The notes: generated by a model from the sequence alone, not told the origin. 64,000 bases of DNA from Streptomyces tirandamycinicus (GCF_003097515.1 NZ_CP029188.1:372001-436000); one strand, 5' to 3'. Shown: positions 1 to 8,630, counted from the first letter of the stretch. Program-made: numbers and translations.

Positions 1-1
1 C

Positions 2-1141
2 GACCCCCGCCTGATCGGCGCGGCCTCGGTCGCCTTCACCGCGCCGTTCATCCTGTTCGGCATCCCGGCAGGGCTGCTGCTCGACCGCGTCGACATCCGG
101 GCGATGATGGTGCGCGTCGACTTCGCCCGGGCCGCCCTGCTGGCCGTGCTCACCCTCGGGATCCTCGGCGGCTGGGGCGGGCTGCCGCTGCTCTACGTGT
201 GCATGTTCCTGCTCGGCACCGGCGAGGTCCTCTGCCGCAACGCCGCCCAGGTACTCGTCCCCTTCATCACCCCGAAGGACGGGCTCGCCACCGCCAACGC
301 CCGCATCATGGCCGCGCAGGAGGCCGGCGCCGGCTTCGTCGGCCCACTCGTCGGCGCGCTGCTGTTCGGTGTGGCGATGGCCCTGCCGTTCGGCGTGGAC
401 GCGGCCACCTTCCTGTGCTCCGCCGTCCTGGTCAGCCGCATCCGCCGCACCCGGCCGGTCGAGCCGGGCACGGACCGGGCCGGCGTGCTGTCGCAGATGC
501 TGGCGGGCGCCAGATGGCTGTACGGGCACCACCTGCTGCGCAGCCTCGCCCTGGTGTCCTGTCTGATCAACCTCGCCGGGAGCGCGATGCTCGCCGTGCT
601 CGTGGTGCACAGCGGGAGGATCCTCCACCTGGGCCCCTTCGGGTACGGCGCCCTGCTCGCCTGCCAGGCCGTGGGAGCCGTCGTGGCGTCACGGTTCGCC
701 CCCGCCCTGACACAACGCCTCGGCAGGGAGGGCGCGCTGGTCGCGACCGCCGCCCTGATCGCCACGAGCGAGACGGTGCTGGCCGCCGCCTCGTCGGCGT
801 ACGCGGCCGGTGCGGCGCTCGCCATCTTCGCGTGCGGGACGGTGACATGGAACGTCGTCGTGGTCGTCCTGCGGCAGACCCTGGTGCCGCAGCACCTGCT
901 CGGGCGGGCCAACAGCGTGTACCGGCTCGTCGCCTGGGGCGGACTGCCGATCGGTGCGGCGGCGGGCGGCTTCCTCGCCGCCGAGGTCGGCACCCGCGCC
1001 GTGTTCGGCGCCGGCGCGGTGGTCATGGCGGTCGTCGCGGCGGCACTCCTGGTGGGCGCCCGCCGCCGGTGGATCACCCGCGCCGAGCAGAGCTCCGTAC
1101 GGAGCGCCGAGCAGACCCCGCGGCCGACGGGCGAGACCTGA
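2..1141 (+). CDS. MFS transporter, 5'-truncated by window edge
   Basis: The reading frame is open from base 2, so only the last 379 residues are present; the start lies outside the window. The protein is hydrophobic with repeated membrane segments and carries the loop motif FGIPAGLLLDRVD (about residues 21-33 of the visible part), which fits motif A of major facilitator exporters. The visible length is consistent with a 12-segment MFS protein of the EntS/MFS_3 drug-exporter type lacking its first segments. The ATP-grasp-like gene follows 69 bp downstream on the same strand, so the two may be co-transcribed, with the exporter moving that enzyme's product. The substrate is unknown. Confidence 0.85.
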   Translation, partial: DPRLIGAASVAFTAPFILFGIPAGLLLDRVDIRAMMVRVDFARAALLAVLTLGILGGWGGLPLLYVCMFLLGTGEVLCRNAAQVLVPFITPKDGLATANARIMAAQEAGAGFVGPLVGALLFGVAMALPFGVDAATFLCSAVLVSRIRRTRPVEPGTDRAGVLSQMLAGARWLYGHHLLRSLALVSCLINLAGSAMLAVLVVHSGRILHLGPFGYGALLACQAVGAVVASRFAPALTQRLGREGALVATAALIATSETVLAAASSAYAAGAALAIFACGTVTWNVVVVVLRQTLVPQHLLGRANSVYRLVAWGGLPIGAAAGGFLAAEVGTRAVFGAGAVVMAVVAAALLVGARRRWITRAEQSSVRSAEQTPRPTGET

Positions 1142-1210
1142 GCCCGGCAGCCGCCCGGCGCGCCCGCGCCGCCGTACCCGACACCCGGTCCACTCCGGAA
1201 AGGACACGCG

Positions 1211-2644
1211 TTGACGACCACGAGCCTGCCCCAACCACCCAGGTCGCGGCTGGGCCACACCTACCGGGAGCAGCTCGCGCGGTACGCGCCGGGCGGCCAC
1301 CCCACGGCCGCCGCCCGGGAGTCGGCCGCACTCACGCTGGCGTACCAGGACCGGTTCCTGAGCGGCCCCGCCTTCCTCAGCGAGGCCGAGCGAAGCACCG
1401 TCGTGGACGACCTCCACACCGCCTACGGGCTGCTGCGCTCGCTGCCGGAGCGGGTGTTCGGCGGAAGCATCACCGCACTGGCCGCGGCGGTCGGCCTGGA
1501 TCCCCTGCAGTCGGCGCTGATCACCCGCAGCGCCCGGACCGGGGCGCTCCTCCCCCTGGGGCGGGCCGACCTCTACCACGACGGCACGGGCTTCAGACTC
1601 CTCGAGTTCAACATCACCAGCGCGCTCGGCGGCTTCGAGAACGCGGACATCAACCGGGCGATGCTGGCCTACCCGCCTCTGGAGGAGTTCGTACGGCGGC
1701 ACGGTCTGCGCTACCGGGACACCCTGGGCTGCATGGTGCGGACCATGTACGCCGAGTGCGCCTCGGTACTCCCCACCGATCGGCCACCCGTCGTCGCCGT
1801 GGTGGACACGGCGGAGAACTTCGCCGTGGTGGGGCCCAGGCTGAGGGTGTTCGCGGCGAAGCTGGCCGACCACGGAGTCGAGGGGATCGCCTGCGACCTC
1901 GGCGAACTCCGCTACCCCGGCGGCCGTCCCACCGTGTCGGGCCGCGCCGTCGACATCGTCTTCCGGTACTTCCTGGCCGAGGACCTCACCGACCCCGCCA
2001 CGGCCGCCCTGCTGGAGCCGCTGCTGGTCGCGGCCGAGCGGGGCAGGGTGGGCCTGTTCAGCCGGCTGGACGCCGAACTGTACGGCAACAAGGGCACCTT
2101 GGCGATGCTCTCCGACGAGCGGCACCGCGACCTGTTCGACGCGGCCGAACTGGCCTGCATCGACCGGCTCCTGCCCTGGACGCGGTACGTGCGCCCACGC
2201 ACCACGGACCCCGGCGGTGCCCCGGTCGGCACGCTCTCCTACGCCCTCGCCCACCGGCAGGAGCTGATCCTGAAGCCGACCCTGCTGCACGGCGGCAACG
2301 GGATCACCGCCGGCTGGGAGGTGGACCCGGCGGAGTGGGAGCGCAAGGTCGCCTCGGCCGTGGACGGCCCCTTCGTGCTCCAGCACCGGGTACGCCCCGC
2401 CGCCGAGCCGTTTCCCGACCACGCGGGCGGCGAGCGGGAACTCTTCCTCAACTGGGGTCTCTACGTGGGGGTGCGCGATGCCGACGGCGACGGCGACGGA
2501 TACGGATACGGTGCCGACGAGTACGACTACGGCGACGGGTACGGCGGAGGCTTCGTCCGGGCGAGCCCCGATGCGGCCGCAGGGGTGGTCGGCATGGGCA
2601 CCGGTGCCTCGGTGGGTTGCGTCTTCCACGGCGGCGACCGCTGA
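1211..2644 (+). CDS. circularly permuted ATP-grasp-like protein
   Basis: The 477-residue protein starts at a TTG preceded by a good ribosome site (GGAAAGGA). Three stretches fit the circularly permuted ATP-grasp/glutathionylspermidine-synthase-like fold: LLEFNITSALGG (130-141), LYGNKGTLAMLSDE (290-303) and LKPTLLHGGNG (354-364). Such enzymes form amide bonds using ATP, so peptide-type ligation is inferred; substrates cannot be read from sequence. Residues 423-447 are an Asp/Gly/Tyr-rich low-complexity stretch (DADGDGDGYGYG onward) inserted near the C-terminus, between the conserved LFLNWGLYVG and FVRASPD segments. It follows an MFS exporter and may belong to a small biosynthetic locus beyond the window edge. 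Confidence 0.65.
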   Translation: MTTTSLPQPPRSRLGHTYREQLARYAPGGHPTAAARESAALTLAYQDRFLSGPAFLSEAERSTVVDDLHTAYGLLRSLPERVFGGSITALAAAVGLDPLQSALITRSARTGALLPLGRADLYHDGTGFRLLEFNITSALGGFENADINRAMLAYPPLEEFVRRHGLRYRDTLGCMVRTMYAECASVLPTDRPPVVAVVDTAENFAVVGPRLRVFAAKLADHGVEGIACDLGELRYPGGRPTVSGRAVDIVFRYFLAEDLTDPATAALLEPLLVAAERGRVGLFSRLDAELYGNKGTLAMLSDERHRDLFDAAELACIDRLLPWTRYVRPRTTDPGGAPVGTLSYALAHRQELILKPTLLHGGNGITAGWEVDPAEWERKVASAVDGPFVLQHRVRPAAEPFPDHAGGERELFLNWGLYVGVRDADGDGDGYGYGADEYDYGDGYGGGFVRASPDAAAGVVGMGTGASVGCVFHGGDR

Positions 2645-2853
2645 CGGCACGCGGCCGGAACGAAGAGGCTCGAGGCGCGCGGCACACCGGCAGCCAGGAA
2701 GGCCTCACGGGTAGAGGTGAGGACGCGGGCGGCTCCAGCTGCGCGGGCAGGCGGCAGCAAGGCCGCCGCGAAGCCCGCACCGCGGAAGAAGGCTGCCGCG
2801 CCGAAGCCGACGCCCGACCTCGGTGACCGCCTCGTCAACCGCGCTGCACTCGG

Positions 2854-3045
2854 TTACGCCCCCGAAGCTCCCGACACGAACCTCACGAAGGGCGCCCAGC
2901 CCTCGCGGCCCACGGCGAAGGGCGGGCGGGCCGGATCCTTGGAGTCCCGTACATGAACAGCTTGTCCGGCGACAGCCACCTCCACACAGTCGTCGCCCGG
3001 GCTACCGCTATGGCTGGACTTGACGTCACTCCGCGCGGGGGTCAG
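2854..3045 (-). CDS. DUF397 family protein, apparent CTG start
   Basis: Reading the minus strand gives about 63 residues with the DUF397 signature: KSSHSG, then DDCVEVAVAG, HVRDSKD and a C-terminal GREGWAPFVRFV. These small proteins are common in Streptomyces, usually beside an XRE-type regulator, and their role is unclear. No ATG, GTG or TTG is in frame at the right distance; the best start is a CTG at 3045-3043 overlapping the TGA of the upstream gene. The Trp that usually precedes KSS is missing. It is either a CTG-initiated gene or a decayed copy. No XRE partner is adjacent. Confidence 0.6.
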   Translation of the reverse strand: MTPARSDVKSSHSGSPGDDCVEVAVAGQAVHVRDSKDPARPPFAVGREGWAPFVRFVSGASGA

Positions 3046-3320
3046 GTGTCGAGATGCTGCGCTCCGAAGTGCTGTGCGCGAAGGACCAGGACGACATCGT
3101 TGCGGTAGTCCTCCTGGTACCAGACCATCACGGCGCCCTCTGCGAACGTCCTGACGCCGGATGCCGCCTCGGTGATGTCGAAGGGCTTACCGATGCGACG
3201 GACTCCCACGGCATCGGCGATCCGCTACGCGATCGCCTCGGCCTCCAGCCGCTGAGCCTTGTCCAGGCCGCCGACGACGTTCTCGGCGTCGGGTTCGTAC
3301 TCCCAGGTCCAGTCACTCAC
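3042..3320 (-). pseudogene. small toxin-like protein interrupted by TAG
   Basis: A GTG at 3320 overlaps the stop of the upstream gene (GTGA), which suggests translational coupling. The frame encodes 92 residues (VSDWTWEYEPDAE... to ...RAQHFGAQHLDT) but has a TAG at codon 32 (3225-3227) inside LEAEAIA-stop-RIADAVG. The reading frame on both sides looks coding, and CAG (Gln) is the natural single-base predecessor. Position and size after a DUF6247-like gene suggest the toxin half of a RelE/ParE-like pair, but the fold is inferred only weakly. It is probably inactive, unless the stop is a sequencing error or is read through. Confidence 0.65.
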
Positions 3321-3661
3321 GCGGCGACAGCCTCGGCAAGGATCGAAGCCAGCTCACTCGCGGCGGCGCGGCGCGCGGCGCGATCGTCCGACTCGCTGAC
3401 GATGCGCTCGCACTCTCGGAAGCGGGCCAGGCGCTGCGGGTAGCGGGCGACTCCGACCCATGACCACCAGTGCTCGACGAAGGCACGGGACGGTGTGAGG
3501 GTGTACTCATCGCGGGCTTGGCGCATCGCTTCGTCCCACTGCTGATCAAACGTGGCGAGGACAGACGGGTCGAGGCGTCCGACGGCAACGCGGAGCGCGG
3601 CCGGGGTCTTCTCGGGCATGGGGATGCGAGGGCCAGTGGGCTCTGCGGCACGCTCGGTCAT
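3317..3661 (-). CDS. DUF6247-like small protein, possible antitoxin
   Basis: This is an intact 114-residue protein starting at ATG 3661 with GGAG about 7 bases upstream. The core includes PMPEKTPAALR, FDQQWDEAMRQARDEY and HWWSWVGVARYP, ending in an Ala/Arg/Glu-rich helix. It resembles the DUF6247 proteins of Streptomyces, which tend to precede a small toxin-like ORF; that assignment is from memory. It sits second in a four-gene minus-strand run and its stop overlaps the GTG of the broken toxin-like gene. An antitoxin role is inferred from this arrangement only. Confidence 0.7.
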   Translation of the reverse strand: MTERAAEPTGPRIPMPEKTPAALRVAVGRLDPSVLATFDQQWDEAMRQARDEYTLTPSRAFVEHWWSWVGVARYPQRLARFRECERIVSESDDRAARRAAASELASILAEAVAA

Positions 3662-3679
3662 GACGGACTCCGTAAGGTC

Positions 3680-4114
3680 TCAGGCGGCGGAGTGGAGCAG
3701 GGACGGGGTAACGGCGCCCGCGGCTTCCTCGCGCGGCTCGGCCTGCTGCTGGGCGCGCGGCGCGGCGTCGAGACCGGCCGAGACGCGCCCGGCAACGGTC
3801 TCGCGCAGCAGCAGTTCACAAAGGACGCTCATGGACTGGATACCCTCCCGCACTCGGCGCTCGTCGGCGTGGGCCCAGGCGTCGTCTCCGATGGCGGCGA
3901 GATGCCCGCTGCGTCCACCCGCGCGCACGTCCCCCTCCGGAAGGGGAACGTCGACGACGCCGACGGCATACCGGTCCAGCAGGACAGTGAGCAGGTGACC
4001 GACGGTCAGGGCATCGCCGGCGGCGATGTCGTCGGCACTGTCCTAGGTGGCGTCATCCACATAGGGGCGGCGAGTAGTGCGGGCCAGTGTGGCCCGCTTC
4101 CTGCGGGGTGGCAT
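3680..4114 (-). pseudogene. unknown protein interrupted by TAG at codon 24
   Basis: An ATG at 4114 has a good ribosome site (GGAGG) and opens a frame starting MPPRRKRATLARTTRRPYVDD. A TAG at 4043-4045 (codon 24) breaks it, after which the same frame continues coding-like for 120 codons (DSADDIAAGDALTVGHLL..., HADERRVREGIQSMSVLCELLLRETVAGRV) to 3680. A single CAG-to-TAG change would explain the stop. The gene lies 18 bp upstream of the DUF6247-like gene and is probably the first gene of that operon. I do not recognise the family. Translation from a downstream GTG (3928) could give an 82-residue product. Confidence 0.6.
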
Positions 4115-4248
4115 AGCCCGGGCCTCCGTAGGTGTCCTTCAACGGCTCGTACCGCCACTCTAGCCCGACCATGGCTGTTTCTCAGACCCAGTCTAGAACT
4201 ACGACCATATCTGAACTTCAGTTCCGCACGTCCGCACCTGCGACGCCC

Positions 4249-4513
4249 CGAACCCTCGACTGCGGGCTGGAGCAGGCCCGACTGAGCCTGCACGCCACGC
4301 TCGGCGACCCCGAGGTCAAGAGCACATCGAGGGCAACATCGAAACCCGTACGACGCCGGAATCCGGGCCGGCGAACTGACGGAGTCCACGGAAGAGCCCT
4401 TCCTTCCGTGGCGCCTGGAGAAGGCCGACGCCCTCGCGCGGATCACAGCGGAGGTGCGACACCTGTCCCGATTTCCCGATTCCGGTGACGTCTGCTGGTT
4501 CACCGTGCCGTGA
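4249..4513 (+). pseudogene. frameshifted gene remnant
   Basis: Coding-like peptide moves through all three plus-strand frames. LDCGLEQARLSLHATLGDPEVK in one frame is followed by EHIEGNIETR in the second, and by YDAGIRAGELTESTEEPFLPW...CWFTVP in the third, ending at TGA 4511-4513. Joined, they would form one charged, helical protein end, so two frameshifts are inferred. The 5' limit is unclear; the DNA at 4160-4230 is noticeably less GC-rich, as in a promoter region. The family is not recognised. Confidence 0.4.
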
Positions 4514-4562
4514 CGCACCCGAGCACGCCCGGACCGCCCAATGGTCCGGCCGCAGATCCGGC

Positions 4563-4997
4563 CTACAGTGCCGGAGCACCGAGGAACGACAGCCGCACCT
4601 GACGGTTCGGGTTGTCCTTGTTGGTGTCGACCAGGCAGACCGATTGCCAGGTACCGAGCTGCAGTCTCCCTTCGACGACCGGCAGAGTGGCATGGGGCGG
4701 CACCAGCGCGGGCAGGACGTGGTCCCGGCCGTGGCCCGGACTGCCGTGGCGGTGCTGGTAGCGGTCGTCGGCGGGAAGCAGCACATGCAGTGCGGCCAGC
4801 AGGTCGTTGTCACTCCCCGCGCCGGTCTCGATCAGCGCGATACCCGCGGTGGCATGGGGCACGAACACATTGAGCAGACCGTCGCGGCCGTCGGCGGTCT
4901 CCGCGAGGAACTCCTCGCAGGCGTGGGTCAGATCGGTCACGCTCTCCCCCGTGCCGGTGCGGAGTTCCAGGACGCGGGTGGTGAAGGCTTCGGGCAT
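4563..4997 (-). CDS. YjbQ/UPF0047 family protein
   Basis: The 144-residue protein begins MPEAFTTRVLELRTG; the frame is open further upstream but this ATG (4997) fits family starts. Family hallmarks are GLLNVFVPHATAGIAL (about 47-62), ALHVLLPADDRYQHRHGS and LGTWQSVCLVDTN near the C-terminus. The conserved histidines and glutamate form the family's active-site pocket. Members have been described as secondary thiamine-phosphate synthases, though their physiological role is not settled. It is a single gene between the decayed islet and a plus-strand monooxygenase. Confidence 0.9.
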   Translation of the reverse strand: MPEAFTTRVLELRTGTGESVTDLTHACEEFLAETADGRDGLLNVFVPHATAGIALIETGAGSDNDLLAALHVLLPADDRYQHRHGSPGHGRDHVLPALVPPHATLPVVEGRLQLGTWQSVCLVDTNKDNPNRQVRLSFLGAPAL

Positions 4998-5441
4998 ACC
5001 CCCATACTCCCGCCCGGCCGGTGAGATCGCGCGTCCGGGTGCCGCGGCACCGGCCACCGGCCGTCGAACGGGTCAGCCGGTGCTGCCGCGTGGTGCGCAC
5101 GCCGCCGCTCGTCGCGCGGTCGCCCCGAGCCGCCGGGGACGTGCCCCGCCGCCCCGTCCTGACGCCCCCTCAGCAGGGGTGCTCCCCGCGGTACGGCGGG
5201 CGCGGGCGGAGGAGACGGGCACGGCGCACGGGACACCCGCACGCCGATCCCGCATGCCCTGAGGTACGGCGAGGGGATGATCGAGCCGTACCGGGGCGCC
5301 CCCGGGCCCGTGATCGTCGGCGGTCGCCCGGCGCCGGTAGCAGCCGGGCGGGTCGGGCGGGAGGCAGACGGCTCGGCGGGAGGCGGACGGTTCGGGGCCG
5401 TCGGCGGGAAGACGTCCGGCACCGCCACCGTTAGTAGAAAT

Positions 5442-6596
5442 GTGAACAACTTCGAGGCGCGAGACGTGGACGTGGTCGTCATCGGTGCCGGACAAGCCGG
5501 GCTGTCCGGCGCCTACCACCTGCGGCGGGTGGGCCTGCGCCCCGACGCCGGCTTCGTGGTCCTCGACCACGCCCCGGCGCCGGGAGGTGCCTGGCAGTTC
5601 CGCTGGCCGTCGCTGACGTACGGAAAGGTCCACGGCCTGCACGCGCTGCCCGGCATGGAGCTGACCGGCGCCGACGACGACCGCCCGTCCTCCGAGGTCA
5701 TCGGCGGGTACTTCACCCGGTACGAGGACGCCTTCGGGCTGCGGGTGCACCGCCCCGTCCATGTCCGCGCGGTGCGCGAGGGAGCGGGCGGCCGACTGCT
5801 GGTGGAGACGTCGGAGGGCCCGTACGCGGCACGGGCGCTGATCAACGCCACCGGCACCTGGGACCGGCCGTTCCACCCGCGCTACCCGGGCCAGGAGACC
5901 TTCCGCGGACGGCAGTTGCACACGGCCCGGTACCCGGGGCCCGAGGCGTTCGCCGGTCTGCGGGTGATCGTGGTCGGCGGCGGTGCGTCGGGGACCCAGC
6001 ATCTGCTGGAGATCGCCGAAGTGGCGGCGGGGACCACCTGGGTGACCCGCAGGCCGCCGGTGTTCCGGGAGGGCCCGTTCGGTGAGGTTCAAGGGCGGGC
6101 GGCGGTCGCCCTGGTGGAGGAGCGGGTCCGGAAGGGCCTGCCGCCCGAGAGCGTGGTGTCGGTGACGGGCCTTCCGTTGAACGACGCGATCCGGCGGGCC
6201 CGCGAGCGGGGCGTCCTCGACCGGCTGCCGATGTTCGACCGGATCACTCCGGAGGGCGTGGCCTGGGACGACGGTCGCACCGTCGAGGCGGACGTCATCC
6301 TCTGGGCCACCGGCTTCCGGGCGGCGATCGGCCACCTCGCGCCCCTGAAGCTGCGCGAGCCGGGCGGGGGTATCGCACTGGACGGCACCCGTGCGGTGCG
6401 GGACGAGCGGGTCCATCTCGTCGGCTACGGACCGTCGGCCTCGACGATCGGCGCGAACCGGGCCGGACGGGCCGCGGTCCGCGAGATCAGGCGGCTTCTG
6501 GACCGCGGGCCCGCGGCCCGCGGGGGCGGCGAGCGGCGACCGGTGGACCAACCGGCCGGGCAGCCGGCCGGAAAACCGGCCGTCGTGCCCGGCTGA
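5442..6596 (+). CDS. FAD-dependent oxidoreductase / flavin monooxygenase
   Basis: The FAD-binding motif VVVIGAGQAGLSGAYHLRR lies near the N-terminus and a second nucleotide-binding motif VIVVGGGASGTQ near residue 180. Together with ILWATGFR this matches FMO/Baeyer-Villiger-like NAD(P)H-dependent flavoproteins (384 residues from the chosen start). The frame is open from ATG 5277, but the stretch 5277-5441 encodes a Gly/Arg/Ala-rich segment with no family counterpart. I prefer GTG 5442 (VNNFEARDVDVVVIG), although neither start has a convincing ribosome site. The C-terminus ends in a Gln/Pro/Ala-rich repeat. The substrate is unknown. Confidence 0.85.
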   Translation: MNNFEARDVDVVVIGAGQAGLSGAYHLRRVGLRPDAGFVVLDHAPAPGGAWQFRWPSLTYGKVHGLHALPGMELTGADDDRPSSEVIGGYFTRYEDAFGLRVHRPVHVRAVREGAGGRLLVETSEGPYAARALINATGTWDRPFHPRYPGQETFRGRQLHTARYPGPEAFAGLRVIVVGGGASGTQHLLEIAEVAAGTTWVTRRPPVFREGPFGEVQGRAAVALVEERVRKGLPPESVVSVTGLPLNDAIRRARERGVLDRLPMFDRITPEGVAWDDGRTVEADVILWATGFRAAIGHLAPLKLREPGGGIALDGTRAVRDERVHLVGYGPSASTIGANRAGRAAVREIRRLLDRGPAARGGGERRPVDQPAGQPAGKPAVVPG

Positions 6597-6648
6597 GGCA
6601 GCTGCCCCTCAGGGGATGGCGGCCCTTCCCCGACAGGGGGCCTGGGGG

Positions 6649-6667
6649 CCTCCCGGTCACCGGGAGG
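6649..6667. terminator. tight hairpin between convergent genes
   Basis: CCTCCCGGT and ACCGGGAGG form a perfect inverted repeat with almost no loop, between the convergent oxidoreductase and ABC transporter genes. It is a plausible bidirectional terminator without a U tract, as usual in Streptomyces. Confidence 0.4.
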
Positions 6668-6737
6668 TGGTGGCCGCACACTGCCGGGAGCCTTCCCGGA
6701 CTTCCGGCAGCGCCGTCGCGAGGGGATGACCGGAGGC

Positions 6738-8558
6738 TCAGGAGACCACCGGTGCCGGCCGGCCGTCCCTGCGCACCAGCGCCGCATAGCGCCCGTTCCG
6801 GTCGATCAGCTCCTCGTGTGTCCCGTGCTCGGCGATCCGCCCGCCCTCGAGGACGACGATCTGGTCGGCGTCACGCACGGTGGAGAGCCGATGGGCGATG
6901 GTGATCGTCGTACGTCCGGCGGAGAGCGCGTCGACGGCCCGCTGCACGGCGTGCTCCGTACGGGTGTCGAGCGCGCTCGTGGCCTCGTCCAGGATGAGCA
7001 CCGGAGGGTCGCGCAGGATCGTGCGGGCGATGGCGAGCCGCTGCTTCTCACCTCCGGAGAAGCGGTAACCCCGCTCACCCACCAGCGTGTCGTAGCCGTC
7101 GGGCAGCGCGGCGATGTGGTCGTGGATCTGAGCCGTGCGCGCCGCGGCCTCGATCTCGTCGTCGGTGGCGTCCGGTTTGGCGAAGCGCAGATTGTCGGCG
7201 ACCGAGGCGTGGAAGAGGTACGTCTCCTGGGAGACGACGCCCACGGACCGGGACAGGGTGTCGAAGTCGAGGTCGCGGACGTCGACGCCGTCGAGGGTGA
7301 CCCGGCCTTCCGTGACGTCGTAGAGCCGGGGCACGAGATAGCCGAGGGTGGACTTCCCGGACCCGGTGGGTCCCACCACGGCGAGGCTTCCACCGGCCGG
7401 GACGGTGATGTCGATGTCGTCGAGCGTCGTCCCTCCCCCGGCGTCGTAGCTGAAGCCGACCTTCTCGAACCGCACCTCCCCGGCGACCTCGTCCAGCCGG
7501 ACCGGGTCCTCCGGCTCGGTGATGTCCACTCGCAGGTCCAGGTACTCGAAGATCCGCTGGAACAGGGCGAGCGACGTCTGGATCTGGACGCCCGTGGACA
7601 GCAGACTCACGGCCGGGCGGAACAGTCCCTGCTGCAGCGACACGAAGGCGACGAGAGTGCCGATCGAGATCGCGGACCCGCCGGATGCCAGGGTCAGCCC
7701 CGCCGCCCAGTACAGGAAGGCGGGCATCGCGGCCATGACGATGCCGATGACGGCCATCCGCCATCGCCCGGCCATGCTGGAGCGGACCTCCAGACCGACG
7801 AGGCGCTCCGACTCGTCGGCGAAGGACCGGGTGAGCGAGTCGGCCCGGCCCATCGTGCGGCCGAGGAGGATGCCGCTGACCGACAGCGACTCGGTGACCG
7901 TCGCGGCCATGGCCGCCATCTGCTTCTGCCGCTGGGTGGTGATGGCTTTGCGCTCACGGCCGACGCGGCGGCTGATCCAGACGAACACCGGCAGCAGCAC
8001 CAGGGAGACCAGGGTGAGGCGCCAGTCGAGCGCGAGCATCGCCACGATCGTGGCGACGACGGCCGTCGCGTTGGAGACCAGGGAGGTCGCCGTGGACGTG
8101 ACGGTCGCCTGCATGCCGCCGATGTCGTTGGCGATGCGGGACTGGACCTCGCCGGTCCGCGTCCGGGTGAAGAACGCGAGCGGCATGCGCTGCAGCCGGG
8201 CGTACACGCCGGTGCGCAGGTCGTGCATCACGCGCTGGCCGACCGTGGTGGAGATCAGGGTCTGCAGCACGCCGAAGACGCTGGTCGTCACGGCGGCGGC
8301 GATCATGCCGAGGGCGAGCAGCGTCAGCAGGCCCGTGCGGCCCTGCGGGATCGCGGTGTCGAGGATCTCGCGCAGCAGGAAGGGGGAGGCGACGGAGACC
8401 AGCGACGAGGCCCCGACGAGCAGCCCCACCACCGCGAGCCGCGTCCGGTAGGGCCGGAAGAGCCGGAGGATGCGCCGCGCCTGGGCGGGCTCGCCGGGTC
8501 GCGCCGGGTCCAGCGGTCGCTCGGGAGGCGTCCAGGAGGGACCGTCGTCGTGGCGCAT
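6738..8558 (-). CDS. ABC transporter, fused permease-ATPase (exporter)
   Basis: The 606-residue half-transporter has an N-terminal six-helix membrane domain (about 50-330) and a C-terminal ATPase. The ATPase has Walker A GPTGSGKST (about 397-405), signature FSGGEKQRLAIART, Walker B VLILDEATSALD and the H-loop in IAHRLSTVRDAD. The upstream ATG at 8600 is less likely than ATG 8558, which follows GGAGGG at ideal spacing. The gene is divergent from a MarR regulator and a 9-bp inverted repeat (8602-8630) lies between them, so it is probably a multidrug exporter repressed by that MarR. It would work as a homodimer or with an unlinked partner. Confidence 0.92.
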   Translation of the reverse strand: MRHDDGPSWTPPERPLDPARPGEPAQARRILRLFRPYRTRLAVVGLLVGASSLVSVASPFLLREILDTAIPQGRTGLLTLLALGMIAAAVTTSVFGVLQTLISTTVGQRVMHDLRTGVYARLQRMPLAFFTRTRTGEVQSRIANDIGGMQATVTSTATSLVSNATAVVATIVAMLALDWRLTLVSLVLLPVFVWISRRVGRERKAITTQRQKQMAAMAATVTESLSVSGILLGRTMGRADSLTRSFADESERLVGLEVRSSMAGRWRMAVIGIVMAAMPAFLYWAAGLTLASGGSAISIGTLVAFVSLQQGLFRPAVSLLSTGVQIQTSLALFQRIFEYLDLRVDITEPEDPVRLDEVAGEVRFEKVGFSYDAGGGTTLDDIDITVPAGGSLAVVGPTGSGKSTLGYLVPRLYDVTEGRVTLDGVDVRDLDFDTLSRSVGVVSQETYLFHASVADNLRFAKPDATDDEIEAAARTAQIHDHIAALPDGYDTLVGERGYRFSGGEKQRLAIARTILRDPPVLILDEATSALDTRTEHAVQRAVDALSAGRTTITIAHRLSTVRDADQIVVLEGGRIAEHGTHEELIDRNGRYAALVRRDGRPAPVVS

Positions 8559-8601
8559 GGGCTCCCTCCGCGGGTCGGGGACGTACAGCTCGATGAGCAT
8601 A

Positions 8602-8630
8602 GCTCATTGTTACCTGTACTCACAATGAGC
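8602..8630. promoter_or_regulatory. inverted repeat, likely MarR operator
   Basis: Perfect arms GCTCATTGT (8602-8610) and ACAATGAGC (8622-8630) are separated by 11 bases. The site lies 43 bp upstream of the exporter start and 22 bp upstream of the MarR start, where a bound dimer could block both promoters. Binding by the adjacent MarR protein is inferred from position. Confidence 0.7.

Noticed and set aside
199..2826. 875-codon plus-strand frame covering the MFS and ATP-grasp genes
   Set aside because: It runs out of frame through two clearly recognisable genes and has Arg/Pro/Gly filler composition typical of shadow frames in high-GC DNA.
2645..2850. Ala/Lys/Pro-rich frame continuing in phase after the ATP-grasp stop
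   Set aside because: It looks like a basic tail (SKAAAKPAPRKK) but has no domain or good start, and the DUF397 gene lies in the opposite strand at its end; not supported as a gene.
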